Source of the DNA: Burkholderiaceae bacterium
GTDB lineage: Bacteria > Pseudomonadota > Gammaproteobacteria > Burkholderiales > Burkholderiaceae_D
Direction: 5' to 3'
Length of the DNA stretch: 64,000 bases
NCBI GenBank assembly: GCA_031291325.1
Contig: JARLJG010000016.1
Span: forward strand, 44,499 to 108,498
Shown: piece by piece, positions 27,067 through 37,700 of the stretch
Layout of the letters: each line of letters opens with the position of its first letter
Numbering within the stretch: position 1 is the first letter of the stretch
Made by a program: the position numbers and the translations under genes
The notes under the pieces: model-generated
The model's database searches: none
Told to the model about the DNA's origin: nothing
What the model saw: only the letters and a program-made list of their open reading frames with translations

Positions 27067-29307
27067 ATGAGCAAACCGACCATCCCGCCCGAGGACGATC
27101 TGGTCTTTTTGGAAGAATCCAGTCCTGGCGCCGTGTCGACCGCACCTTCCTCGCGCAACGTATGGCGCGTCATGATTATCGACGACGACGCCGATGTTCA
27201 TTCCGCCACCACTTTTGCGCTCGGCAATCTGGAGATGCAAAACCGCCCGCTGGAGTTTTTGCATGCCTATTCGGCGGCAGAGGCGCGCGCCATGCTCAAG
27301 GAAGAACAGGATGTGGCCGTGATCCTGCTCGACGTCGTGATGGAACAGCAAGACGCCGGTCTGCTATTGGTCCGCTATATCCGCGAATCGCTCGGCATGT
27401 CCGAAGCGCGCATCATCCTGCGTACCGGCCAGCCCGGCTACGCGCCGGAAATCGACGCGATCCGCGACTTCGACATCAACGACTATAAAACCAAATCCGA
27501 ACTGACCCGCATCAAATTGTACACCACCGTCACGGCGGCGATCCGCTCGTACGACCAGATCCGCGCAATCAATGCCAGCCGGCGCGGGTTGGACTTGATC
27601 GTGCGCGCCAGCACCGCATTGATGGCGCAGCACGGTCTGGAAAATTTCGCCGCCGGCGTGATTACGCAAATCGCCGGCTTGCTCAGCCTGCGGCCCGAAG
27701 GCCTGCTGTGCGTGCAGGAAAACCAGCATGGCAATAGCGCCAGCCTGGTGGTCATCGCCGCTGCCGGCCACTATCGCGACCTGATCAACAAGCCCGTCAG
27801 CGAGGTGCGCGACCAGCGCATCCAGCAATCCTTGATCGAAGCGCTGGATCGACGCCGCAACATCTACGGCCCGGACTACACCGCGCTGTTTTTTGTCGGC
27901 AAGGCCGGGCGCGATTTCGCCGCCTTCATCAACACCGGCATGCCGTTAAACGAAATCGACCAGCGCTTGCTGGAGGTTTTCTGCGCCAACATTTCGGTCG
28001 GCCTGGATAACGTCGAGTTGGTGACCCGGCTGCATAATTTCGCGTTCTACGACGCCTTGACCAAGCTGCCCAACCGCACGCGCCTGCTGGAATTGTTGCA
28101 TGAAATCCTGCTCAGTCCGGCGAAAGAGCAGATGACGCTGGCCTTGGTCGACATCGACCACTTCGCCGAAACCAACGACGCGCTCGGACATAAATTCGGC
28201 GATCTGTTGCTGTTGGCGATTTCGTCGCGCCTGCAAGCGGCATTGGGCGTCGAGCTGACCCTCGCGCGCGTCGGCGGCGACACCTTCGGCCTGCTTGGAC
28301 ACGGCGACCAGGTCAATCCCAAGAATATCCTGGGACAATTCGAGGAGCCGTTCCGCATCGACGGCCAGGACGTCCAGTTGTCGGCCACCGTCGGCCTGCT
28401 GCGGCTGGCCGAATACGAAGGGACCGAAGCGGACGCCTTGAAGGATGCCGACATCGCGTTGAAGCGCGCCAAGCTGCGGCAACGCTCTGGACATTTCTAT
28501 TTTTCGCGCAGCATGGGCGTCGATATCCGCGAGCGGGTGCGCATGATGTATGCGTTGCGCGCGGCCTTTGAAAGCGGGCAACTGTTCGTCGTCTATCAGC
28601 CGGAAGTCGACTTGAAAAGCCGGCAAACGCTCGGCGCCGAAGCGCTGTTGCGCTGGAAAACGCCGGACGGCAGCTTCATTTCGCCGGACCGCTTCATTCC
28701 GATCGCCGAATATTCCGGCCTGATCGTCGAGTTGGGCGAATGGGTGATGCGCGAAGCCTGCAGCGAACTGGTGCGCATCCACGCGCTCGGATACCGCGAC
28801 TTCATCATGTCGATCAATGTCTCGCAGGTGCAATTCCGCCATCCGCATTTTCTCGACACCTTGAACCGCGCGCTGCGCGATACCGGAGCGCCGGCCGTCG
28901 CGATCGAACTCGAAATCACCGAGTCGATGGCGATGGAGGAGCCGGACTTGCTCATCAAGCTGCTCGGTCATATCAAAGAGATCGGCGTCGGCATCGCCAT
29001 CGACGATTTCGGCACCGGATTTTCGTCGTTGAGCTACCTGCAAAGGCTCAATGTCGACAAGCTCAAGATCGACCGTGCATTCGTCACCGAGATCACCAGT
29101 TCGACGCGCGGCTCGAGCATCGCCGAAATGGTGATCCAGCTCGGGCGCAATCTCGGCTTGCGGGTGATCGCGGAAGGCGTGGAAGACGAACGGCAGGCGC
29201 AAATCCTGCAAGCGCTGGGCTGCGAGCTGGGGCAAGGCTATCTGTTCGCGCGCCCGATGAGCGCCGAACAATTGCTGGCCTGGATGCAAGAATCGGCAGC
29301 GCGCTGA
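27067..29307 (+). CDS. response regulator: REC-DUF3369-GGDEF(degenerate)-EAL
   Basis: 746 residues from ATG 27067, with GGAGG five bases upstream. A receiver domain (about 35-160) has the acidic pair IIDDDAD and phospho-acceptor Asp89 in LLDVVME. The following DUF3369 segment (about 165-310) is a GAF-like domain typical of this architecture. The GGDEF domain reads GGDTF at 403-407, so cyclase activity is unlikely. The EAL domain is intact, with EALLRW at 525-530, ELEITESMAM and DDFGTGFSSLSYLQRL. The protein is best read as a phosphorylation-controlled c-di-GMP phosphodiesterase. The cognate kinase is encoded 47 bases downstream. Confidence 0.93.
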   Translation: MSKPTIPPEDDLVFLEESSPGAVSTAPSSRNVWRVMIIDDDADVHSATTFALGNLEMQNRPLEFLHAYSAAEARAMLKEEQDVAVILLDVVMEQQDAGLLLVRYIRESLGMSEARIILRTGQPGYAPEIDAIRDFDINDYKTKSELTRIKLYTTVTAAIRSYDQIRAINASRRGLDLIVRASTALMAQHGLENFAAGVITQIAGLLSLRPEGLLCVQENQHGNSASLVVIAAAGHYRDLINKPVSEVRDQRIQQSLIEALDRRRNIYGPDYTALFFVGKAGRDFAAFINTGMPLNEIDQRLLEVFCANISVGLDNVELVTRLHNFAFYDALTKLPNRTRLLELLHEILLSPAKEQMTLALVDIDHFAETNDALGHKFGDLLLLAISSRLQAALGVELTLARVGGDTFGLLGHGDQVNPKNILGQFEEPFRIDGQDVQLSATVGLLRLAEYEGTEADALKDADIALKRAKLRQRSGHFYFSRSMGVDIRERVRMMYALRAAFESGQLFVVYQPEVDLKSRQTLGAEALLRWKTPDGSFISPDRFIPIAEYSGLIVELGEWVMREACSELVRIHALGYRDFIMSINVSQVQFRHPHFLDTLNRALRDTGAPAVAIELEITESMAMEEPDLLIKLLGHIKEIGVGIAIDDFGTGFSSLSYLQRLNVDKLKIDRAFVTEITSSTRGSSIAEMVIQLGRNLGLRVIAEGVEDERQAQILQALGCELGQGYLFARPMSAEQLLAWMQESAAR

Positions 29308-29354
29308 ATGCGATACGCGAGCGCCACGACCGACGACATGACAAGCAGCCATCC

Positions 29355-32300
29355 ATGAACGACCGCACCCTGACTCTGCGACGCGCGATCGTCCTGGTGG
29401 TGGTGTTCGGCTTGCTGATGCCGGCCTTGCTCGTGAGCGGCTATGCCTGGTTTGAAGTGTACGACCACGAGCTGCAGAAACGCACCCAGGATCTGTTGCA
29501 GCAAAATGCGGATGTGCTGGCCAACGGCATGCAGGAACCGTTGTGGAACATCAATACCGAGAGCGGCCGCGCGCTGCTCGATGCGATGATGATGCGCAAC
29601 GAGGATATCGTCCGCATCGAAGTGCGCGATACCGCGCTGGGCGTGTTCGTCAAAGACGAGCGGCCGGAGCGGCGCATCGGCTATACCGCATCGACCGAAA
29701 AACCGGTGACCTATCGCGGCAGCACCATCGGCTCGGTGCAGATCGAAGTCGGCAGCACGCGGCTGCGGCGCATCATGATCGACAGCCTGACCCAGCAGAT
29801 GACGGCGCTGGCCGCGCAAATCGTGCTGTCCATCGTGCTGATTCTGATCCTGCTGGAAAAGCGCTTGGTCGGTCCCTTGCAGCGACTGGGCAAGGGAGCG
29901 GAACGGCTGGCCGGGCGGGAATTGGACGTGCCTTTCACCTGGAGCCGCCTGGACGAAATCGGCCTGCTGTCGCGCCGGCTGGAAGCCACCCGCATCAGTT
30001 TGCGCTCGCTATTCGAGGAGTTGGACCAGAAAAATCGCGAGCTGGAACTGGACATCGACAAACGCAAGCGCATCGAGCAGGAACTGCACGAGCGGGAAGC
30101 GCGCTTTCGCGCGCTGGTCGAGCAAAGCCCGATTGCGATCATCGAATGGGATAGCGGGCACCATGTGATCGAATGGAATGCGGCGGCCGAGCATATATTC
30201 GGCTACACGCGCGAGCAAGCCATCGGCAAGCACGGCAGCTTCATCGGCACCGCAGTCGCCGGCGATAGCTACCATAGCGCGATCCTGGCGCTCACCGGCG
30301 AAGGTTCGGGCCGCAATATCGGCGAAAATGTGCGCGCCGACGGCAAGATCATCGTCTGCCAATGGAGCAATACCCAAATCGACGACGAATCCGGCCATAC
30401 CGGACGGCTCTTGTCGATGGCCGAAGACATCACCGAAAAGCGCCGGGCCGAAGACGCGCAACGGCTGTCGGAAGCCAAGTTCGCCGGCGCCTTCCAATGC
30501 AATCCCGATTCGGTCTCGATTACGCGCGTCGGCGACGGCGTCTTTTTGGATGTCAACCAGACTTTTGAAAAAACCACCGGCTACAAACGCAGCGAATGGC
30601 TGGGCAAGAACGCAGTCGAGCTCGATCTTTGGCAGTATCCAGAAGAAAACGACGTGCTGATCGGGCAATTGAGCCTGCACAAGATGGTGCGCGACTTTCC
30701 GTGGACCATGCGCACAAAAAAAGGCGATTTGCGCAGTTGCATGACCAACGCCACCATTTTCGCGGTCGGCCCCGAGCTGTATATGCTGGCGGTGATCCGC
30801 GACGTCACCGACCAGCACATCCTGGAAGAGCAAAAAGCCGAAGCCGACCGCGCGCTGCTGCGACTGGCGCAAGGCACCCAGCAGCTCGCCGGCGAATCGT
30901 TCTTCGAATTGCTGGTGGCCGATCTGGCCTCGGCGCTGCGCACCGACCGCGCGTATATCGGTTTGCGCCTGCCGCAGGCGCCCGACCGCATCAAGACGGT
31001 GGCCGCGCATATGGACGGGCGGGTGGTCGAGAATTTCGACTACGCGGTGCCAGGAACGCCATCCGAGTATACGCTGGAGGGCGATATCTGCTTCTTTCCA
31101 ACCGATATCCAGAGGAAATTTCCGCAAGACTCGTCGCTGGCCGAGGGCGGCTGGGAAAGCTACGCCGGGGCGCCGCTGCGCGACGCCGAAGGCAAGCCGA
31201 TCGGCGTGCTGGCGGTCACGCACCGGCAAGCGCTGGGCAATCCCGACCTGGTGAGATCGCTGCTGCAGGTGTTTAGCGAACGGGCGTCGGCGGAACTCGA
31301 GCGCAAGCGCGCCGAAGAAGCGTTGCGCAGCAGCGAACAGCGCTTTTCGACCATTTTCCAGTCGTCGCCGGTGGCCATGTTCCTGACCCAGTTCGGCAAC
31401 GGGTTCCCGGTGAAAGACGTCAACAGCGCATTCGAGCGACTGTACCTGCGTTCGCGGGAATCCGTGATCGGCAAGAGCACGGCGCAGTTGGGCATGTATC
31501 AGGACATCGAAGACCGCAGCGAGATCGTCGACGCCCTGGAAAGCGACGTCGCCTATCAGCGCGAAGCCTGGATGGTCCGTGGCGACGGCACCCATATACT
31601 GGTGCAGCTTTCCGCGCATAAATTTGGACTGGAAAACGAGCACTTCGCGATTTCCGCCTGCGAAGATGTGACCGACAAGCGCCGCATCGAACACGAAATC
31701 CACGAATTGAACGCCAACCTGGAACGGCGCGTCGTCGAGCGCACCAACGAATTGCAACGCACAAACATGGAGCTGGCCAGCACCGTTGCCACCTTGAACA
31801 TGGCGCAAGAGGAGTTGGTGCGCAGCGAGAAACTGGCGGCGTTGGGCTCGCTGGTGGCGGGCATCGCGCACGAGCTCAATACGCCGATCGGCAACAGCCT
31901 GATGGTCGCCAGCACGCTGGTCGATCAAACCAAATCGCTGACGACCACTTATGCCGCCGGCAACGGCTTGAAGCGCACGGCGCTGGAGGGCTATTTGCAG
32001 GACGCGGCAAAAGCAGGCGACATCCTGGTGCGCAATCTATACCGGGCTGCCAATCTGGTGACCAGTTTCAAGCAGGTTGCGGTCGATCAAACCAGTTCGC
32101 AGCGCCGCGTCTTCTCGCTGGCAGAGGTGATCTCGGAAATCCTGTTGACCCTGTCGCCGACGCTGAAAAGAACCGCATTCGTTTTCGAGCAAGATATTCC
32201 AGCCGAGCTGACGTTGGACAGCTACCCCGGCCCGCTCGGGCAAGTCGTCACCAATCTGGTCAACAACGCGCTGGTGCACGGGCTGGAGGGACGCGCCGAC

Positions 32301-32609
32301 GGCAAGGTATCGCTGTCGGCCACCCTCAATAGCGACGGCAACGTCGAGCTGACCGTGAAAGACAACGGCAACGGCATTCCGGCCGCCAACCTGGGCCGCA
32401 TCTTCGACCCGTTTTTCACCACCAAGCTGGGCGCCGGCGGCTCCGGCCTGGGTTTGAACATCACCCACAATATCGTCACCGGCGTGCTGGGCGGGCGCAT
32501 CCGCGTAGTGAGCGAGGTCGGCCTGGGCACTACTTTCGTGCTGACGCTGCCGACCGTTGCGCCGCAATTGCAAATCGACGACCTGCCGCCCCGCGCGACG
32601 CCGAAGTAA
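29355..32609 (+). CDS. large membrane histidine kinase with PAS and GAF domains
   Basis: 1084 residues from ATG 29355. A first membrane helix (about 10-32) and a periplasmic sensor region with LQQNADVLANGMQEPLWNINTES are followed by a second helix (about 155-175) and HAMP. PAS domains start near residues 250 and 370, a GAF domain near 500 (LVADLASALRTDRAYIGL) and a further PAS near 655. The HisKA H-box is GIAHELNTPIG with His839, and the HATPase carries VVTNLVNNALVHGL, DNGNGIPAANLGRIFDPFFTTK and GGSGLGLNIT. There is no receiver domain. With the upstream REC-EAL gene it forms a two-component pair that should set c-di-GMP levels. The ligand is not known. Confidence 0.93.
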   Translation: MNDRTLTLRRAIVLVVVFGLLMPALLVSGYAWFEVYDHELQKRTQDLLQQNADVLANGMQEPLWNINTESGRALLDAMMMRNEDIVRIEVRDTALGVFVKDERPERRIGYTASTEKPVTYRGSTIGSVQIEVGSTRLRRIMIDSLTQQMTALAAQIVLSIVLILILLEKRLVGPLQRLGKGAERLAGRELDVPFTWSRLDEIGLLSRRLEATRISLRSLFEELDQKNRELELDIDKRKRIEQELHEREARFRALVEQSPIAIIEWDSGHHVIEWNAAAEHIFGYTREQAIGKHGSFIGTAVAGDSYHSAILALTGEGSGRNIGENVRADGKIIVCQWSNTQIDDESGHTGRLLSMAEDITEKRRAEDAQRLSEAKFAGAFQCNPDSVSITRVGDGVFLDVNQTFEKTTGYKRSEWLGKNAVELDLWQYPEENDVLIGQLSLHKMVRDFPWTMRTKKGDLRSCMTNATIFAVGPELYMLAVIRDVTDQHILEEQKAEADRALLRLAQGTQQLAGESFFELLVADLASALRTDRAYIGLRLPQAPDRIKTVAAHMDGRVVENFDYAVPGTPSEYTLEGDICFFPTDIQRKFPQDSSLAEGGWESYAGAPLRDAEGKPIGVLAVTHRQALGNPDLVRSLLQVFSERASAELERKRAEEALRSSEQRFSTIFQSSPVAMFLTQFGNGFPVKDVNSAFERLYLRSRESVIGKSTAQLGMYQDIEDRSEIVDALESDVAYQREAWMVRGDGTHILVQLSAHKFGLENEHFAISACEDVTDKRRIEHEIHELNANLERRVVERTNELQRTNMELASTVATLNMAQEELVRSEKLAALGSLVAGIAHELNTPIGNSLMVASTLVDQTKSLTTTYAAGNGLKRTALEGYLQDAAKAGDILVRNLYRAANLVTSFKQVAVDQTSSQRRVFSLAEVISEILLTLSPTLKRTAFVFEQDIPAELTLDSYPGPLGQVVTNLVNNALVHGLEGRADGKVSLSATLNSDGNVELTVKDNGNGIPAANLGRIFDPFFTTKLGAGGSGLGLNITHNIVTGVLGGRIRVVSEVGLGTTFVLTLPTVAPQLQIDDLPPRATPK

Positions 32610-32625
32610 GACGAACTGCGCGGCG

Positions 32626-34512
32626 TTACTTCCAGTCGCCGCGCAAGGCCAATACCTTTTGCTGCAGGATCTCCGGCGTCACATCGGCAGGCTTCATCGC
32701 TTCGCCCACCGCCAGCGATAACTTCGACCACGGGCCGCGCCGGAACGAACGGCCGAACGGATTGCCCTTGCCGCGCGTGAGCAGGCTGCCCCACAGGCCG
32801 CGCAGGGCCATCGGGATCACCGGCACCGGCGTGCGCTCGACGATCTTCTTGATGCCGCCCTTGAATTCGTTCATTTCGCCGGTCGACGTCAGCTTGCCTT
32901 CCGGGAAGATGCAGACCAGGTCGCCATCCTGCAGGGCCTGCGCGATCGTGTCGTAAGCCTTTTCCATCATTGCCGCATCTTCCCTGGCCGGCGCAATCGG
33001 AATCGTCTTGCCGGCCTTGAACAGCCACGACAACACCGGTATCTTGAAAATCCGGTGATCCATCACGAACCGGATCGGACGCGGACTGGCGGCCACGATC
33101 ACCATCGCATCGACGAAGCTGACGTGGTTGCACACCAGCACCGCTGCCCCCTCGGCCGGGATGCGGTCGGTGTCGACGCCACGCACGCTATGGATGGTGT
33201 GGATCAAGATCCAGGCGACAAAACGCAGCAGGAACTCCGGCACCAGCGTGAAGATGTAGATCGCCACCAGCGCGTTCAAGATGGCGGTTACCAGGAACAA
33301 CTGTGGAATACTAAAACCCATCTTCAGCAATACAATTGCCAGTCCCGCCGCCGCGACCATGAACAGGCTGTTCATGATATTCATGCCGGCAATCGTCCGC
33401 GAAATATGCCGTTGATCGCAGCGCGTTTGGATCAAGCCAAACAATGGCACGATAAAAAACCCGCCGAACAATCCGATCGCCACGCAATCGAACAAAATGC
33501 GCAGACTCCCGTGCTGATGCACAAAGCCGACGACATCGACCAAGCTGGTATTCGTGTAGCCATTGCTGGCAAAATATAAATCGAGCCCGAACACGGAAAG
33601 TCCGATCGACCCGAACGGCACCAGGCCGATTTCGATCTTGTGACCGGACAATTTCTCGCACAACAGAGATCCCGCGCCGATTCCCAGCGAAAATACCGTC
33701 AACAGCAACACATAGATGGTCGGGTCGCCATGCAAATATTCCTTCGCATATTGCGGAAACTGCGCCAGAAAAATGAATCCGTAGAACCAGAACCATGAAT
33801 TCCCGAGCAAGGACAAAAACACCGTGCGATTTTTACTGGAAAAGCTAAGATTGCGAAAGGTTTCGGAAAAGACATTCCAATTGATATTCAATTCCGGCTC
33901 GGAGGCAGGCGAGACCGGAATTCTGAGACTAATCAACCAACCGATGGCGGCAAAAGCGATGGTGCCGCCCGCAACCAATTCGATACCCCAGGATTTCTGC
34001 ACCACCAAAGTGGCCCCCAGCACTTCGCCGAGCAAAATTCCGACGAAGGTTCCCATCTCGATCAGCCCGTTACCCCCCATCAATTCATCCGGTCGTAAAT
34101 GCTGCGGCAAGTATGCATACTTGACCGGACCGAACATCGTCGAATGGAAACCCATGCCGACGATCCCGACAATTAACAACCACAGTGTATGGGTCATCCA
34201 GCCGGTAGCGGCAACCAACATAATCGCGATTTCCAATACCTTCACATAACGCGCCATGCGCGCCTTATCGAATTTATCCGCCAATTGCCCGGCGCTTGCG
34301 GAAAAGAGCAAGAACGGCAAAATGAACAAGCCCGGAATCAGGTTGGTCAAGAAGCCAACATCTCCGGTTGTCCAATTGATCGCATCGTAAGTGAGGATGG
34401 CCAACAACGCATTCTTGAAGACGTTATCGTTAAACGCGCCGAAAAACTGCGTCCAAAAAAACGGGCCGAAGCGGCGTTGTTTAAGCAGGCTGAATTGACT
34501 GGATTGGCTCAT
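32626..34512 (-). CDS. LplT-like transporter fused to PlsC-type acyltransferase
   Basis: 628 residues from ATG 34512. Residues 1-415 form a twelve-helix MFS domain of the LplT lysophospholipid-flippase type (FGPFFWTQFFGAFNDNVFKNALL, FGPVKYAYLPQHL). Residues 430-628 are a glycerolipid acyltransferase with NHVSFVDA (the HX4D motif, near residue 460), FPEGKLTSTGEM and VPVIPMAL. In enterobacteria LplT acts with Aas, which has an acyltransferase and an acyl-ACP synthetase part. Here transporter and acyltransferase are one chain and no AMP-ligase domain follows. It should take lysophospholipid across the inner membrane and reacylate it. Confidence 0.92.
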   Translation of the reverse strand: MSQSSQFSLLKQRRFGPFFWTQFFGAFNDNVFKNALLAILTYDAINWTTGDVGFLTNLIPGLFILPFLLFSASAGQLADKFDKARMARYVKVLEIAIMLVAATGWMTHTLWLLIVGIVGMGFHSTMFGPVKYAYLPQHLRPDELMGGNGLIEMGTFVGILLGEVLGATLVVQKSWGIELVAGGTIAFAAIGWLISLRIPVSPASEPELNINWNVFSETFRNLSFSSKNRTVFLSLLGNSWFWFYGFIFLAQFPQYAKEYLHGDPTIYVLLLTVFSLGIGAGSLLCEKLSGHKIEIGLVPFGSIGLSVFGLDLYFASNGYTNTSLVDVVGFVHQHGSLRILFDCVAIGLFGGFFIVPLFGLIQTRCDQRHISRTIAGMNIMNSLFMVAAAGLAIVLLKMGFSIPQLFLVTAILNALVAIYIFTLVPEFLLRFVAWILIHTIHSVRGVDTDRIPAEGAAVLVCNHVSFVDAMVIVAASPRPIRFVMDHRIFKIPVLSWLFKAGKTIPIAPAREDAAMMEKAYDTIAQALQDGDLVCIFPEGKLTSTGEMNEFKGGIKKIVERTPVPVIPMALRGLWGSLLTRGKGNPFGRSFRRGPWSKLSLAVGEAMKPADVTPEILQQKVLALRGDWK

Positions 34513-34773
34513 GTCGATCAATGGTTATGTGAAGTGGAGATAGGTTCGATTGAGCAGCAGTGTAATGCATGATTGGCAAGGCGTCAGCAAAACGTCCAGG
34601 GTCGCGTTATTCGATACCGCAAGCATCGATAAGACGAGCGATTGCGCAAAAATCTGCGCAAACGTCGCGCCATTTGCCGACGGCAACATAGATGACCGAA
34701 TCCGGTATCATATGACATATAATGCCGTGGTTTAATCCCATTTGTGCCAAAGTCGATGCGGGATGCTGCCGTG

Positions 34774-37700
34774 ATGCAAAGCATAAACATCTCACCACCG
34801 GGCCCGCTGAAGAAATTCGATTGCGCAATGGCGGCCTTTCTGCCGTGCGCCTTGCTTTGCCGCCGCGCTCCTGCCGGCGCGCGCATTGGGCGTCGCGGCT
34901 TCGATCTGTTGCGTAGATGGTCGGCCATCGCGGCCTTGGCGTTTTTCGCGCCGGCCTGGGGAGTGACGGCAGCGACGCCGGCGTCGGATTTTGGCTTTTC
35001 CGACCCGTATTTCGAGATGGTGGGCGATAGCGAATCGATCCCGTTCGGCGTGGTGACCGCGCAAGCAATGGATGCCAAGGGCCTGCTCTGGATCGGCACG
35101 CAAAACGGTCTGGTCAGCTACGACGGCTATCGCTTCAACAAATACACCCACATCGCAAACGACCCCGGCTCACTGGCTGGCGACTTCATCAATTGCATCG
35201 AGGCCGGCGCCGATGGCCGCTTGTGGGTTGGCACCAACAATGCCGGACTGTCGGTGTACGATCCGCGCGTCAACCATTTTGTTTCATTCCATCACGATGC
35301 CACCGAGCCGGCCAGCCTGGCCGATGAAGACATCACGGCAATTGTCACCGACGCCGTCGGCGGCCACTGGATAGGCACCGGAAAGGGGCTGGACTACCGC
35401 CCCGTCAATGGCCGCGCCTTCACGCATTATCGGCACGATCCGGCCAACCCTGCCAGCCTGGTCGACAATCGTGTGCGCGCGCTGCTAATGGATCGGCAAG
35501 GCGTGCTATGGATAGGTGGCGACGGCGGCTTGCAGCGCCTTGCGCCTGGCGCCGGCAAACTGGAAAGTGTCGTGCCGGAGCAGAGCGCCCCCGATTCATC
35601 CGGCAAATGGCAAATCCGCAGCCTGTTTCAAGCGCAGGACGGCAAGATATGGATCGGCACTTCCAGCGGTGGCCTGGCATGGCTGGCTGCGGGCGAAGCG
35701 ACCCCGCATTGGGCGCCGACCGACATCGCACGCGCCGCCGGAAAAAGACGGTCAAGCATCAGAACCATCGCGCAGCCGCGCCCCGAGGAAATCTGGCTGG
35801 GCACGTTCGGCGACGGCATCGACATCGTATCGGCGGTCGATGGCCAGCCGCTGCTTGGCCTGCGCCACGATCAATCCAATGCCAGCGGGCTGGCGCTGGA
35901 CATCATCGGTTCGCTGATGGCTGACCATAGCGGCCAGCTTTGGATCGGCACCTGGGCCGGCGGCTTGCAGCGTTATGCGGCCACCAACCGCGCCTTCCGC
36001 ATGCTGCACCATAGCGCGAATCGCCCCGAGGGACTCAGCGTATCCGACGTGCATAGCGTCTTGCCGCTCGACGATGGCCGCATCCTGGTCGGCGCCGCCA
36101 ACGCCGGCATCGACATCCTCGACCGCGGGCGCGGCTTGCAGGGTGGTTATCGTGCGCAAGCGGGCGCGCCAGGCAGCCTGCCGCAAGACATCGTGACGAC
36201 GATGGCGAAGACGGCAGACGGATCGCTCTGGGTCGGAACCGAGCAATCGGGGCTGTTCCGTCTGCCGCCCGGCGCCAGTCGGTGGCAAGCGTACGCGCTC
36301 TCGCCCAAACGCGCAAAGCTGGAAGTGACCGGCATTTTCGTGACCGCCAAAGGCGAGCTGTTTGTCGGCGCCGAGGACGGCTTGTGGCACTGGCGCGGCG
36401 AACAGGGCGGCTTTGAAACCTATACGGCCGACGACGGCAACCCGATGAAAACCGCCGTGTATCCGATGCAGGAAGACGGCCAGGGCCGCATCTGGGCCGG
36501 CACGCAGCGCGGCCTGTGCGTGCTGGAACCCGGCGCCAAGGTCTTGCATGTCATTGTCGCCGACCCGACCCAGCCAGACAGCCTCAGCGCCAACATGGAC
36601 AGCGGGCTGCTGTACGACCGCGAAGGGCGGCTCTGGGTCGCCACCGAGTCCGGGCTGGATCGCTTGCGCAGTTGGGACGGCAAGCATGCGCAATTCGACC
36701 ACATCAGCGCGCAAGCCGGGCAAATGAGCCAATATTTCGGCTCCAATCTGCTGGAGGACAAGGCCGGGCGCATCTGGAGCGAAGACCACCTGTTCGATCC
36801 GGCGAGCGGGAAGATGGTCGAAATCACCAAGGCCGACGGCATGGATATCGGCACCTCCTGGACCGGCTCGTACGCGCGCACTGCGGACGGCTTGTTCCTG
36901 TTCGGCGGCACGCTAGGCGTGGCCGTGATCGATCCCGATAAATTCCGCCCCTGGGAAAATCAGCCGGCGCTGGTTGCCACCGAACTCAAGATCAACGGCA
37001 TCGCCCAGCCGCTGGGCGCGCTGGAAGCGGGGCTGACGCTCACCCCGGAGCAGCGCAATTTCTCCGTCGAATTCGCCGCGCTCGATTATTCGGCGCCGCA
37101 AAAGAACCGCTATAGCTACCGTCTGCTGGGCTATGACGACCAATGGATCGCCGCCGACGCCGCGCACCGCAGCGCCAACTACGGCAATCTGTGGCCCGGA
37201 AGATACACGCTGCAGGTGCGCGGCAGCAATCGCCTGGGCGCCTGGAGCAGCCATTTGCTGTCGATCCCGGTCATCGTTTATCCGGCGTTCTGGCAAACCA
37301 CGTGGTTCCTGGCGCTGGCCATAGTGATTGCCGCCTCGGCGGTGTATGGCGGCTACCGCTGGCGCCTGGCGCTGCTGCACGCCAAGGCCAGGGCCTTGCA
37401 GACCTTGGTCGATATCCGCACGCTGGAACTGCTGGAGAAAAACCGGGAACTGGCGCAAATCGCCGTCACCGACCGCTTGACCAAGCTGTACAACCGCGTG
37501 AAACTCGACGAACAGATCGAGGAGCAACTGGCCCGGGCCGAGCGCTACGGCACCAGCTTCGCACTGGTGCTGCTGGACTTCGACCTTTTCAAGTCGATCA
37601 ACGACTCCTACGGGCACCAGGTCGGCGATCAAGTCTTGATCGCGTGCGCCAATATCCTGTCCGACGAAACGCGCGACGTCGACATCGTCGGCCGCTGGGG

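Noticed and set aside
28740-29354. Upstream extension of the histidine kinase frame
   Set aside because: It is an out-of-frame reading of the EAL domain of the preceding gene. The kinase starts naturally at 29355, before its first membrane helix.
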